A stretch of 42,506 bases of DNA. Source: Elusimicrobia bacterium RIFOXYA12_FULL_51_18 (lineage in GTDB: Bacteria > Elusimicrobiota > Elusimicrobia > Elusimicrobiales > UBA9959). Of the stretch, positions 15,866 to 24,296 are shown piece by piece. The notes under the pieces were generated by a model. That model worked only from the letters and a program-made list of their open reading frames with translations, ran no database searches and was not told the DNA's origin. The stretch spans positions 1-42,506 of the forward strand of contig MGVA01000031.1 in the NCBI GenBank assembly GCA_001800245.1, given 5' to 3'. Each line of letters begins with the position of its first letter. The first letter of the stretch is position 1. The translations under genes and the position numbers were made by a program.

Positions 15866-16420
15866 ATGGAAAACAAAACCTTTTTTGAAAAGCGGCTGAA
15901 ACGCAGAGAAATATTCTCCGGAGGCGCCGTGAATTTCAGGGCCGACAGCATACGCCTGCCGGACGGCAAAACAGCCACGCGGGAGTTTATGGACCATCCA
16001 GGCGCGGTGGCCGTTCTCCCGGTGCTGGCCAGCGGCGAAGTCATCTTGGTACGCCAATACCGCTATCCCGTGGGAGAAGCCACGCTTGAGATTCCGGCCG
16101 GCAAGCTCCATTCTAAAAATGACTCACCGGTCAAAAGGGCGCGGGCCGAACTCCGGGAAGAAACCGGTTATACCGCTGCTTCGCTTAAACCCTTAACGTC
16201 CTTCTGGCCCACACCGGCTTTCTCCAACGAGCTCCTGCATATCTATATCGCCACCGGACTCAAGGCGGGAAAAACACAGCCCGACGATGACGAATTTATT
16301 AAAGTGGAACGAATGCCGTTTAAAACAGCGCTCAGACTGGCCCGGACCGGTAAGATACGCGACGCCAAAACCATTATCGCGCTGCAGGCGTACGCGCTGC
16401 GGCGCGATAAAGAAGACTGA
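15866..16420 (+). CDS. Nudix hydrolase, ADP-ribose pyrophosphatase-like
   Basis: The 184-residue protein has the layout of ADP-ribose pyrophosphatases (NudF type): HPGAVAVLPVL, VRQYRYPVGEATLEIPAGK, then the Nudix helix ending AELREETGY (residues 94-102). The metal-binding Glu98/Glu99 pair is intact. The front of the Nudix box is irregular: there is one extra residue, Asp86 replaces the first Glu, and Ala94 stands where the Arg of REU is expected. It probably still hydrolyses a nucleoside diphosphate-linked substrate, but specificity is uncertain. No ribosome site is visible before the ATG; a TATAAT at 15846-15851 only 14 bases upstream suggests a very short leader if it is the -10 box. Transketolase follows 112 bases downstream. 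Confidence 0.88.
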   Translation: MENKTFFEKRLKRREIFSGGAVNFRADSIRLPDGKTATREFMDHPGAVAVLPVLASGEVILVRQYRYPVGEATLEIPAGKLHSKNDSPVKRARAELREETGYTAASLKPLTSFWPTPAFSNELLHIYIATGLKAGKTQPDDDEFIKVERMPFKTALRLARTGKIRDAKTIIALQAYALRRDKED

Positions 16421-16485
16421 TACCTTAGGACTGAAGGGTTCACATAAGGGGATTTTCTCAATACCCGCATAAGCCTTAGGCGGGC

Positions 16486-16500
16486 GGCCTTCAGACGGCC
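16486..16500 (-). repeat. Short palindrome related to copy B tail
   Basis: Read on the minus strand, GGCCGTCTGAAGGCC differs by one base from the GGCCGTCTGACGGCC palindrome at 42485-42499. It lies in the gap between the Nudix and transketolase genes. This may be a remnant of the same repeat family; fifteen bases is little evidence. Confidence 0.35.
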
Positions 16501-16532
16501 GGCTTCAGCCTTCATAACAACAGGAGAACACC

Positions 16533-18500
16533 ATGCCTTTTAACGAGATTGACACTTTGGCGGTAAACGCTATACGGGCGCTGGCTATCGATATGATAGA
16601 AAAAGCCAACTCCGGCCATCCGGGGCTGCCGCTGGGCCTGGCCCCGGCCGCTTACGCTTTATGGAGCCGGCACCTCAACCACAATCCCTCTAACCCCGAC
16701 TGGCTGAACCGGGACCGTTTTGTACTGTCCGCCGGCCACGGTTCGGCCATGCTCTACGCCATGCTGCACCTGTTCGGCTACGGCCTGAGCATGGATGAAC
16801 TTAAGCGCTTCCGCCAGTCCGGCAGCCTCACCCCCGGCCACCCGGAATACGGCCGCACAAAAGGCGTGGAAACCACCACGGGGCCGCTCGGCCAGGGCTT
16901 CGCCAACGCCGTAGGCATGGCGATAGCGGAGAAGCATCTCTCAACCGTCTTCAACACTCCGGAATTCGGCATTATAAACCACCACACCTACGCGCTTGCG
17001 GGGGACGGGGACCTGATGGAGGGCGTGAGCAACGAAGCGGCATCCATTGCCGGACATATGAAACTCAATAAACTGGTCTGCCTCTATGATTCCAACGGTA
17101 TCACCATAGACGGTTCCACCGCCATAACTTTTACCGAGGACGTAAAAAAGCGGTTCCTCGCCCTGGAGTGGGACGTTCTGGAGGTTATGGACGGAAACGA
17201 TCTGGAAGAACTGGACCACGCCTTTAAAAAAGCCAAAAAAAGCGCTTTAAAACCGACGCTCATCATCGCCAAAACCAATATAGGTTTCGCCAGCCCCAAG
17301 CAGGACAAAAGCTCCGTCCACGGAGAACCTTTAAAAAAAGAAGAGGTCCTGGCGACCAAAAAAACCCTGGGCTGGCCCTGGGAAGAACCTTTCAAATATC
17401 CGGAAGAACTGCTTCCTCACTTTGAAGCGCTGGCCCTGAACGGAATCAAAACCGAGAAAAAATGGTTAAAGCTGCTAGCCTCCTACAGGGAGAAACATAC
17501 CGAACTGGCCGCAAAACTCAACGACTTTTTTTCCCCCCAACTGCCCGAAAGCGCTATTAAGGACGAAGATCTGCTATTCGACAAACCACTGGCCACTCGC
17601 GAAGCCTCGAACAAGGCGCTGAACCTGCTGGCGGGGCGGGTGGAAAACCTTATTGGCGGCTCGGCGGACCTGGCGGCCTCCACCAAAACAGATTTCGCCG
17701 GCTACCCGGAGCGTAATCTGCATTTCGGCATCAGGGAACACGCTATGGGCGCCATCATCAACGGCATGGCCCTGCACGGAGGCCTGCGGCCTTTCGGTTC
17801 CACTTTCCTGGTATTCTCAGACTACATGCGTCCCGCCATCCGCCTGGCGGCGATGATGGACGCACCCTCCACCTTCGTTTTCACCCACGACAGCGTGGGC
17901 CTGGGTGAGGACGGCCCCACCCATCAGCCGGTGGAACATATCATGTCTTTGCGCCTGATACCGAACCTGGCCGTATGGCGGCCGGCCGACGCCTATGAAA
18001 CTTTCTACGCCTGGGAACAGATATTAAAGAACAGGAAACCCGCCTGCCTGCTGCTTTCAAGGCAGAAGCTGCCCATACAGGCAACGCACAAGGACCGGAT
18101 AAAAGAAGGCTTAAAAAAGGGCGGCTATATCATTAAAGGAAATGCGGGCATCTCCGACGTAGAGATAATAGCCTCTGGTTCCGAGGTGCCTCTGGCGCTG
18201 GATGCCGCCGCGCTGCTGGAAAAAGGCGGAATAATGGCTAAAGTGATCTCCATGCCCTGCACCGAAGTTTTCGCCGCCCAGCCTTCGGCTCATCGTTCCG
18301 CCGTTCTGGATAAAGCCCTGCCTAAGGTTTTCATAGAAGCAGGCCGGAGCTCCGGCTGGAAAGAGCTGGCCGACAGCCGCTGCCTGGCCATAGGGATAGA
18401 GACTTTCGGAGAATCGGCCCCGGATAAGGACGCCTTCACCCACTTTGGTTTCACCCCCGAAGCCGTAACCGCCAGAATAAAGGAATTTTTGGGGAAGTAA
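16533..18500 (+). CDS. tkt: Transketolase
   Basis: Transketolase moves two-carbon units between sugar phosphates using thiamine diphosphate. The 655-residue length and the three-domain layout are standard: NSGHPGLPLG near residue 27, the thiamine-binding GDGDLMEGVSNEAA motif (about 153-166), the pyrimidine-domain FGIREHAMGAIINGMALHGG, and the C-terminal FGESAPDKDAFTHFGF. AGGAG lies six bases before the ATG. It shares a strand with the Nudix gene. With transaldolase at 29954 it could supply sedoheptulose 7-phosphate to the heptose pathway. An inverted-repeat element follows the stop codon. Confidence 0.97.
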   Translation: MPFNEIDTLAVNAIRALAIDMIEKANSGHPGLPLGLAPAAYALWSRHLNHNPSNPDWLNRDRFVLSAGHGSAMLYAMLHLFGYGLSMDELKRFRQSGSLTPGHPEYGRTKGVETTTGPLGQGFANAVGMAIAEKHLSTVFNTPEFGIINHHTYALAGDGDLMEGVSNEAASIAGHMKLNKLVCLYDSNGITIDGSTAITFTEDVKKRFLALEWDVLEVMDGNDLEELDHAFKKAKKSALKPTLIIAKTNIGFASPKQDKSSVHGEPLKKEEVLATKKTLGWPWEEPFKYPEELLPHFEALALNGIKTEKKWLKLLASYREKHTELAAKLNDFFSPQLPESAIKDEDLLFDKPLATREASNKALNLLAGRVENLIGGSADLAASTKTDFAGYPERNLHFGIREHAMGAIINGMALHGGLRPFGSTFLVFSDYMRPAIRLAAMMDAPSTFVFTHDSVGLGEDGPTHQPVEHIMSLRLIPNLAVWRPADAYETFYAWEQILKNRKPACLLLSRQKLPIQATHKDRIKEGLKKGGYIIKGNAGISDVEIIASGSEVPLALDAAALLEKGGIMAKVISMPCTEVFAAQPSAHRSAVLDKALPKVFIEAGRSSGWKELADSRCLAIGIETFGESAPDKDAFTHFGFTPEAVTARIKEFLGK

Positions 18501-18527
18501 TGTAATGTTATCGCATGAGTCGCTGGG

Positions 18528-18701
18528 GGGTTCCCTGCGCACTCCGGGACCGGGTTTTCGGGGAAAAAGCCAGGGGTCTTCCGCCGGCTGCGGAACTCGG
18601 GCAAAAGGCAAAGCTTTTGCCCTCAAACATTCCTCGCCGTGCCGGAGGCATGCGCTCCAGCCCCCAGGCTTAAACCCTTAAATGGAGCGCGCAGGGAACC
18701 C
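18528..18701. repeat. Element bounded by 18-base inverted repeats between convergent genes
   Basis: The left end GGGTTCCCTGCGCACTCC (18528-18545) pairs with the right end GGAGCGCGCAGGGAACCC (18684-18701) at 17 of 18 positions; weaker matching extends outward about nine bases. Inside, GGGCAAAAG (18599-18607) and CTTTTGCCC (18614-18622) form a perfect nine-base stem. The element is about 174 bases, has no coding capacity, and lies between the stop codons of tkt and the TrmJ-like gene. It may be a MITE-like element; the inner hairpin may help end transcription from both sides. Confidence 0.7.
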
Positions 18702-18740
18702 GCCGGCGCCTTCACAGCATCGTTACCTTTTTAGCCATCA

Positions 18741-19517
18741 TTATCGCAAGCGGGCGCGGCGCAGGAGGGTCATAAATATTCCCATGGCGCCCTTGGTCAT
18801 CCGGGCGTCCAGCAAAGCCCTGCGTATCTCGGCCTCATGCTCCCTGCCGTTTGAGCCGGATCCTTTGACCTCGTCCAACAGGACGAATATCTCCGACACC
18901 ACCCTCTCTATCTCCCGAATAGACGGGACCGGCGCCGCCGGACGGGCCGCCCGGGGTATAGCGGCCGGAGAACGCCCCGCCAGTTCGTAGCACACCAGCG
19001 CCACGGCCTGACCGAGATTAATGGAGGGCTGTTTTTCACGGGTGGGGATATTAAGCACGGCTTGACAGTGAGAGAGGTCTTCATTGGTCAGGCCGGTCCT
19101 TTCAGTGCCGAAAAGCAGACCCACCTTCCGCTTTTCCCCGGCCGGCGACTTGCCAGCCATATAGCCGGATACCTCATTAAGGACCACAACATCCCTGTTA
19201 GGCGTGCGCCTCTGAAGCGCGGAAGTCCCCAGCAGGAGCTGGCAGTCCGAGGCGGCTTCGGCCAGTGTGGCGCAGATTTTGGCGGATCTTATAACGTCGG
19301 CCGCACCCACGGCGGCCCTGGCTCTTTCCATAAGCCACACGGGCTCCCCGCCGCCTGCCGTGGCCGCGGTTTCGGCCGTCTCCTTCCAGGTGGGCGCATG
19401 AGGGGCCACCACGGCCAATTCGCTGAAACCGAAATTAGCCATCGCCCTGGCGGCCGCTCCGATATTATCCGGATTCCTCGGGCGGGACAGGATCACTTTA
19501 AACGAAATATCCGTCAT
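18741..19517 (-). CDS. trmJ: tRNA/rRNA 2'-O-methyltransferase, TrmJ/SpoU family
   Basis: A SPOUT-class enzyme transferring methyl from S-adenosylmethionine to ribose 2'-OH; the TrmJ subgroup modifies position 32 of tRNA. The TrmJ-like N-terminus reads ILSRPRNPDNIGAAARAMANFG, with the catalytic-loop Asn and Arg. The knot motifs follow: LLFGTERTGLTNEDL and PSINLGQAVALVCYEL. The C-terminal extension after about residue 175 matches TrmJ rather than TrmH or TrmL. I chose the ATG at 19517, with GGGAG nine bases upstream; an in-frame TTG at 19535 is an alternative. The symbol is by family resemblance; tRNA target is not proven. Confidence 0.85.
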   Translation of the reverse strand: MTDISFKVILSRPRNPDNIGAAARAMANFGFSELAVVAPHAPTWKETAETAATAGGGEPVWLMERARAAVGAADVIRSAKICATLAEAASDCQLLLGTSALQRRTPNRDVVVLNEVSGYMAGKSPAGEKRKVGLLFGTERTGLTNEDLSHCQAVLNIPTREKQPSINLGQAVALVCYELAGRSPAAIPRAARPAAPVPSIREIERVVSEIFVLLDEVKGSGSNGREHEAEIRRALLDARMTKGAMGIFMTLLRRARLR

Positions 19518-19577
19518 CGGTATCGGCTCCCGCAAACAGGGGGGATCATAAAATTTCCGGCTTATGGCGGCGCGGCA

Positions 19578-20828
19578 TCAAACGCCATGCGCCTCATGCG
19601 GCAAATCCTCGGCCGGAGGCGTCTCAAAAGGTTTTTTCTTAAAACGGTTGTAAAGGAAGACCAAGCCGCCGGCAAAAAACATCAGCAAAAAATGGTCATA
19701 CGGCAGACGGTATCTGGGGGTTCCGATGATCACGCTGTGCATGAGGGAAACATAGGACAGATACAAAAAGGTGGGCAGCGCGCAGATAAAATTGCTTTTC
19801 GATATATAAAATAAGCCGAAAAAGGCCGTTATCAGAAGCAAGCAATGCGCCGCCTGATATAAGCCGGCAAGGGCCGGCGAGACCCTGCCAAGCATAACTT
19901 TCCCTATCGGCAGCCTCCATAAACGCACAAAATTCTTCGCCATTTTCCACGAATATGAGCCGGGATGGGTCAGGGCGTATTTGACGACCTTTTTTCCGAC
20001 GATACTTTCCATTTTAGAACGGGGCAGATCTTTCAATTCCGGATATTCCCTCAAAGGGCTGAGTTGAACTATCTCATCGCCGTTCCACGCGTCATCCTGA
20101 ATGGCGTACCAGAGCAGCCAGCCGCTGCCGGTGTTCACAGCAAGAAAATCATTCAGCGCATAATAGTTACGTATGGTCCAAACCGAGACGATAGCGCTGC
20201 TTATCATCACATACAGCACAAACCCTTTGAGAAGAGATTTACGCAGCCCGGTAAACAGAATCCCCGGCAGCAGAAACAAGGGGAACAACAAAGTCGGCGC
20301 GCGGACCAGCACCGATATCCCGTGAAAGATGCCCGAATAAACGAAACTTTTATTGTCCCGCTCTTTAAACGCCTTGGTCAGGTAATAACACTCCAGGAGG
20401 AACAGGAAAATGAACAGGCACTCCGTCATTTTCATATTGCTATAGAGTATAAACGGAGGATAGAGCGCGGCCAATACTCCGGAAAGCGCGGCGACAGCCG
20501 GGGTGAATATCATGCCGGCTATCAGCATAAGAAGAACGGCGCTGCCGGAATCTATGAAGCACTGTAGCAGCCGCGCGGCGAACTCGCTATGCCCGGTAAT
20601 AGAATACACCGCGGCAAGGAAGATCGGATAGACTGGCGGCCGGCCGTCGGTGGGCATGCCGGGCGCTTCAATAAAGCCGTTGCCTTGCATAAGGTTTACC
20701 GCGACCGCCTCATACGCTTTCGCGTCAAACTTTTCATAAGTCTGGGATATGCCTTTGTACCCGAGAAGCAACCCCAGACGCAGTATAAATGCCGTGACAA
20801 AAACGATGAAGTATATTTTTTTGTTCAT
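19578..20828 (-). CDS. GT-C membrane glycosyltransferase (ArnT/PMT-like)
   Basis: The 416-residue protein is hydrophobic with about ten membrane segments. Its first periplasmic loop, FDAKAYEAVAVNLMQGNGF followed by GRPPVYPIFLAAVY, is the hallmark of the ArnT/PMT_2 glycosyltransferase superfamily, which uses polyprenyl-phosphate sugars outside the inner membrane. The loop acidic residue Asp35 could be catalytic. The C-terminus ends with a short cytosolic tail rich in Lys and Pro. It is a plausible partner for the polyprenyl-phosphate sugar synthase-like domain in the 22647 gene. A candidate promoter lies at 20870-20897. The ribosome site is weak. Confidence 0.8.
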   Translation of the reverse strand: MNKKIYFIVFVTAFILRLGLLLGYKGISQTYEKFDAKAYEAVAVNLMQGNGFIEAPGMPTDGRPPVYPIFLAAVYSITGHSEFAARLLQCFIDSGSAVLLMLIAGMIFTPAVAALSGVLAALYPPFILYSNMKMTECLFIFLFLLECYYLTKAFKERDNKSFVYSGIFHGISVLVRAPTLLFPLFLLPGILFTGLRKSLLKGFVLYVMISSAIVSVWTIRNYYALNDFLAVNTGSGWLLWYAIQDDAWNGDEIVQLSPLREYPELKDLPRSKMESIVGKKVVKYALTHPGSYSWKMAKNFVRLWRLPIGKVMLGRVSPALAGLYQAAHCLLLITAFFGLFYISKSNFICALPTFLYLSYVSLMHSVIIGTPRYRLPYDHFLLMFFAGGLVFLYNRFKKKPFETPPAEDLPHEAHGV

Positions 20829-20869
20829 ATTTTAAATCCCGCAAACTTGAATGAGTAATTTAGGAATAT

Positions 20870-20897
20870 ATTGTACATTAAAATAAAAACCGGTGAA
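20870..20897 (-). promoter_or_regulatory. Candidate sigma70-type promoter for the GT-C gene
   Basis: On the minus strand TTCACC (-35, 20897-20892) and TACAAT (-10, 20875-20870) are separated by 16 bases, four and five matches to consensus. The expected start lies near 20863, about 35 bases before the ATG. The -10 region overlaps TATATTGTACA (plus strand 20867-20877), which recurs at 22605-22615. Confidence 0.4.
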
Positions 20898-21021
20898 TCC
20901 CGCACTGGGAAATCACATAGAAGTCCTAAACATTAACCGATATTCGAGCGGGAGTTGCCGCGCCAAGGATGCCTCCCCCTCCCCGCGTCAGTAGAACCAC
21001 GGGGAAGTAAGCGCCCCGGCC

Positions 21022-22425
21022 TCAAATGTGTTTTCGGTTGTAAAAAAGATACCTCAGATAGGACGCAAAAGCGCGGCCCTCCGACTTCCTATGCAGATAC
21101 GCGTAGATGAGATAGAACCAAAATTTAAAAAAACGGTTCGGGTGGATCCGCAGCAGGCGGCGGATCAGGGATTCACCGCCGGGAAACAGAATTGCGGTCT
21201 GAAAAAAATAAAGCAGGTTCTGGATCCGCGCCGGATCCACACCTTTGAGAATAGTGTTGGACAGGATGGTAGAAGGGATCCGGTCGCACTCGAAATCGTC
21301 TCCGAGGTAATGACGTTCCTTCGCTATTTCCGCCAGCCGGGTGTTCGGCATGGGCGTAAAAACAGCGCCCCGGGGGAAGTCCGCGCCCATTTGAATGTTG
21401 AGATGGATGGTCTCCCAGATTTCCGCCTCCGTCTCGGAGGGAAGTCCGATCATGTTGTACGTGCGGAAACGGATCCCCCGGGCGTGCAGCCGATGGGCCA
21501 CGTTCAAGAGATCGCTATTGGAGTAGCGGCGGTTGAGCATTTCCTTGCGGACACGCTCGGATCCGGACTCCACTCCGATAGCCACGCTGTGACACCGGTA
21601 TTTTGCGAGTATCTCTATGCATCGCTCGGTAGCGAGCTCCGGCCGCAGCAGCAGCACGAACGGAAGCGCGGTCAGACGGGAGAATCCCGCCAACAGTTCC
21701 TCCATCCAGGGCAAATCCATGCCGAACGAATCCGAATTGAACAGAACGGGATTCGGACGAAAGAACCGGAGGGCCGCGTCTATTTCCGCCAGCGACCGCT
21801 CTACGCTGAAATGCCGTACGTACCTTCCACGCCCCCGGTATATCCCGCGCATGGCCTCGTTGAAACAATAGGTGCAGGAATATGGGCACCCGCGCACGAG
21901 GAATGCGATCGGAGAGGAGTCCCTGACGGGTGTTCCGGTATAACAGGACCAGTCAATGAGCGGGATCCGGTCCAGCGGTTCCGCCAGACGCCGCACATCA
22001 TTACTGTGGATGGCTCCGTTCTTCTTGACCCAGAGATTCGGAATCTGTTCCACCGGGCCGCCCGCGTCGATAGCCGCCAGGAGATCCATCAGGGCGAACT
22101 CCCCCTCTCCGCGGCAGATCATGTCGATCGAAGAATCATTAATAACATCCGGGAAAAGCGTGGGGTGAGGTCCGCCCAAAATAATCGGAATCGTAGAAAT
22201 TTTCTTGATCTGCCCGGCCAGATGCAGGATTTCAGAACAGAAGCAGGTCATGCACGAAAATCCGATGAGATCCGGCCGTATCTCCAGTATGGCCTTGGAT
22301 ATTCGCCCGATATCGCCGCCAAGGAAGAGCGAAAACTCATGCCCGGCGGACCGGGCCGCCCCGTTGAGGTAGGCGGTTCCCGCGTAGGGAGCCGGCTGTG
22401 TCTGGATCATCAACATGTGAGCCAT
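21022..22425 (-). CDS. B12-binding-type radical SAM protein
   Basis: The N-terminal ~130 residues have the Rossmann-like layout of a cobalamin-binding domain (RPDLIGFSCMTCF; IILGGPHPTLFPD), but the base-off histidine motif DxHxxG is not visible. The radical SAM core follows, with the [4Fe-4S] ligands Cys180, Cys184 and Cys187 in RGCPYSCTYCF. A further segment (GVESGSERVRKEML; YNMIGLPSETEAEI) is typical of this class. Substrate cannot be deduced; such proteins modify lipids, cofactors or sugars. AGGTGA lies four bases before the ATG. Seven GGATCC hexamers occur in this gene, unlike the neighbours. It is divergent from the glycan operon. Confidence 0.85.
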   Translation of the reverse strand: MAHMLMIQTQPAPYAGTAYLNGAARSAGHEFSLFLGGDIGRISKAILEIRPDLIGFSCMTCFCSEILHLAGQIKKISTIPIILGGPHPTLFPDVINDSSIDMICRGEGEFALMDLLAAIDAGGPVEQIPNLWVKKNGAIHSNDVRRLAEPLDRIPLIDWSCYTGTPVRDSSPIAFLVRGCPYSCTYCFNEAMRGIYRGRGRYVRHFSVERSLAEIDAALRFFRPNPVLFNSDSFGMDLPWMEELLAGFSRLTALPFVLLLRPELATERCIEILAKYRCHSVAIGVESGSERVRKEMLNRRYSNSDLLNVAHRLHARGIRFRTYNMIGLPSETEAEIWETIHLNIQMGADFPRGAVFTPMPNTRLAEIAKERHYLGDDFECDRIPSTILSNTILKGVDPARIQNLLYFFQTAILFPGGESLIRRLLRIHPNRFFKFWFYLIYAYLHRKSEGRAFASYLRYLFYNRKHI

Positions 22426-22604
22426 ACGTTCACCTATTGTTTCGTGGATATCCGCCTTTGGGGCCGTTTCAGCTTAAACCGAACGCACAATTTCCCGGCC
22501 GCATCCGCCTAACTCTACCAATTTTGACGCCCTGTTTCCAACTTGGAATCCATCGCTTTCCCACTATATTAACGGTTTAAACTCTAATCTAAATATGTTT
22601 CAAT

Positions 22605-22615
22605 TATATTGTACA
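22605..22615. promoter_or_regulatory. Shared TATATTGTACA motif upstream of the glycan operon
   Basis: The 11-mer TATATTGTACA at 22605-22615 is identical to that at 20867-20877. One copy is 31 bases before the fusion gene, the other 38 bases before the GT-C gene on the opposite strand. It could be a regulator site or part of a promoter. The evidence is only the repeat and its placement. Confidence 0.3.
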
Positions 22616-22646
22616 GGCCGAATTATAAGCGGGAAATGACCGGATA

Positions 22647-24296
22647 ATGGAAAAAGACAAGGAATTATTGAAAGGCTCCTGCCATATTTGCGGAAGTAGC
22701 CGCATACACTATCGTTTTATCACCAACGGATCTCCCATCTGCCAATGTGAAGATTGCGGTTTCATGTTCGTTAATCCGCAGCCGTCCGAAGAAACGCTGG
22801 CGGGAATTTATAAAGCTGGGTATTTTCTGGGGGCTGCTTCAAGCGAAGGCGAAAAAACAGTATCGGAAATGAAAGGCAGGACGGCGGGAATGTACCTTAG
22901 CCATCTGCTTGATTATTCCGGAGGAGAACGGGGCAGGCTTATAGAAATCGGCTGCGGAAACGGCGACTTTCTTGCGTTGGCAAAGGGAAAGGGATTTGAA
23001 GTAAAAGGGATAGAGATCTCCGAACATGCGGCAAAAACGGCTAATGACAGGATCGGCGAGGACCGCGTCGTATGCGGCACGCTGGAAAACACCGATCTGC
23101 CGGCCGGATATTTCGATATATGCGTCCTTTTCGACGTGATAGAACATGTTTACGACCCTGTCGGGTTCCTCAGGAAAATCCACGATCTGCTTAAATCGGA
23201 CGGGGTTATTTTTATCGTTACCCCCTCATTGGACAGCTGGTCCGCCAGGCTGATGAGAAGCAATTGGGCCGAATTCAAAACCGAGCACCTTCACTATTTC
23301 AATACGCAGACCATACAGAACGTCCTGGCGAAAACAGGGTTCAATGAAATCAATATCGCGCCTAATTATAAATACCTGACCCTGGAATATATAAAAGGCC
23401 ATTTCCAAAAATTCAGGATCCCGTTTTTCACGGATCTGGTTTCTTTTCTTATGGTTCTGGTCCCGGGGCATTTCAGAAGGAAACGGATCAAGCTAGTCGC
23501 AAGCGGGATGAATGTGCTGGCGCGAAAAGCACGGTTGAATTCCCGCGAAACAGTCTCTATTATCGTGCCCGTCTATAACGAAAAATCGACTTTCCCGGAA
23601 CTTATCGGCGCATTGACGGCAAAAGAATTACACGGATTAAACAAGGAAATCATAATCGTGGAAAGCAATTCCACCGACGGAACAAGAGAAGAGGTCCTGA
23701 AATATAAGGACACGCCCGGGATCAAGCTTGTTTTTGAAGAAAAGCCTCTGGGTAAAGGACATGCCGTGCGCGCGGGACTGGCGCGCGCTACAGGCGACTT
23801 TATAATGATCCAGGACGGAGATCTCGAATATGATCTGAACGATTATGATGAATTGCTAGAACCGCTTCTCAAGTACCGGAAAGCTTTTGTCCTGGGTTCC
23901 CGGCATTCAAAGGGCTGGAAAATGCGGCACTTTGCCGATCAACCCGTGATCTCCCTGATCATGAATTTCGGCCAGATTTTTTTCGCGACGCTGCTCAATA
24001 TTTTCTGCGGGCAAAAGCTGAAAGATCCTTTCACGATGTATAAAGTTTTCAGAAAAGACTGCATCTACGGTCTGACCTTCAAGGCGAACAGGTTCGACTT
24101 TGACTGGGAGATCGTCATCAAACTGCTCAGGAAAGGCTACCGCCCGCTGGAAATACCCGTTAATTACAATTCCCGTTCTTTTAACGAGGGTAAAAAGGTT
24201 TCATTCTTCAAAGACCCACTCCTCTGGTTCTGGGCTTTGATCAGGTTCAGATTCGGCCCGTTGTACGAAAAAAAGAAAAATGAGGCGGGGAAATGA
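22647..24296 (+). CDS. Fusion of SAM methyltransferase and GT2 glycosyltransferase
   Basis: The 549-residue protein has two parts. The N-terminal part starts with a zinc-ribbon-like CHICG (Cys12, Cys15) and CQCEDCG (Cys32-Cys37), then a class I methyltransferase with the SAM motif LIEIGCGNGDFLALA near residues 94-108 and a conserved VLFDVIEHVYDP. After about residue 300 a GT-A fold of family 2 begins (SIIVPVYNE), with an aspartate cluster QDGDLEYD near 390, resembling polyprenyl-phosphate mannosyl/glucosyltransferases of the DPM1 type; there are no membrane helices. It probably makes a polyprenyl-phosphate sugar and methylates a related product, but substrates are unknown. It leads a long operon; its TGA overlaps the next ATG by four bases. 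Confidence 0.88.
   Translation: MEKDKELLKGSCHICGSSRIHYRFITNGSPICQCEDCGFMFVNPQPSEETLAGIYKAGYFLGAASSEGEKTVSEMKGRTAGMYLSHLLDYSGGERGRLIEIGCGNGDFLALAKGKGFEVKGIEISEHAAKTANDRIGEDRVVCGTLENTDLPAGYFDICVLFDVIEHVYDPVGFLRKIHDLLKSDGVIFIVTPSLDSWSARLMRSNWAEFKTEHLHYFNTQTIQNVLAKTGFNEINIAPNYKYLTLEYIKGHFQKFRIPFFTDLVSFLMVLVPGHFRRKRIKLVASGMNVLARKARLNSRETVSIIVPVYNEKSTFPELIGALTAKELHGLNKEIIIVESNSTDGTREEVLKYKDTPGIKLVFEEKPLGKGHAVRAGLARATGDFIMIQDGDLEYDLNDYDELLEPLLKYRKAFVLGSRHSKGWKMRHFADQPVISLIMNFGQIFFATLLNIFCGQKLKDPFTMYKVFRKDCIYGLTFKANRFDFDWEIVIKLLRKGYRPLEIPVNYNSRSFNEGKKVSFFKDPLLWFWALIRFRFGPLYEKKKNEAGK

Noticed and set aside
21028-22512. 494-codon plus-strand open frame opposite the radical SAM gene
   Set aside because: The radical SAM protein on the minus strand has its cluster motif and ribosome site; the plus frame is basic and low in hydrophobic residues.
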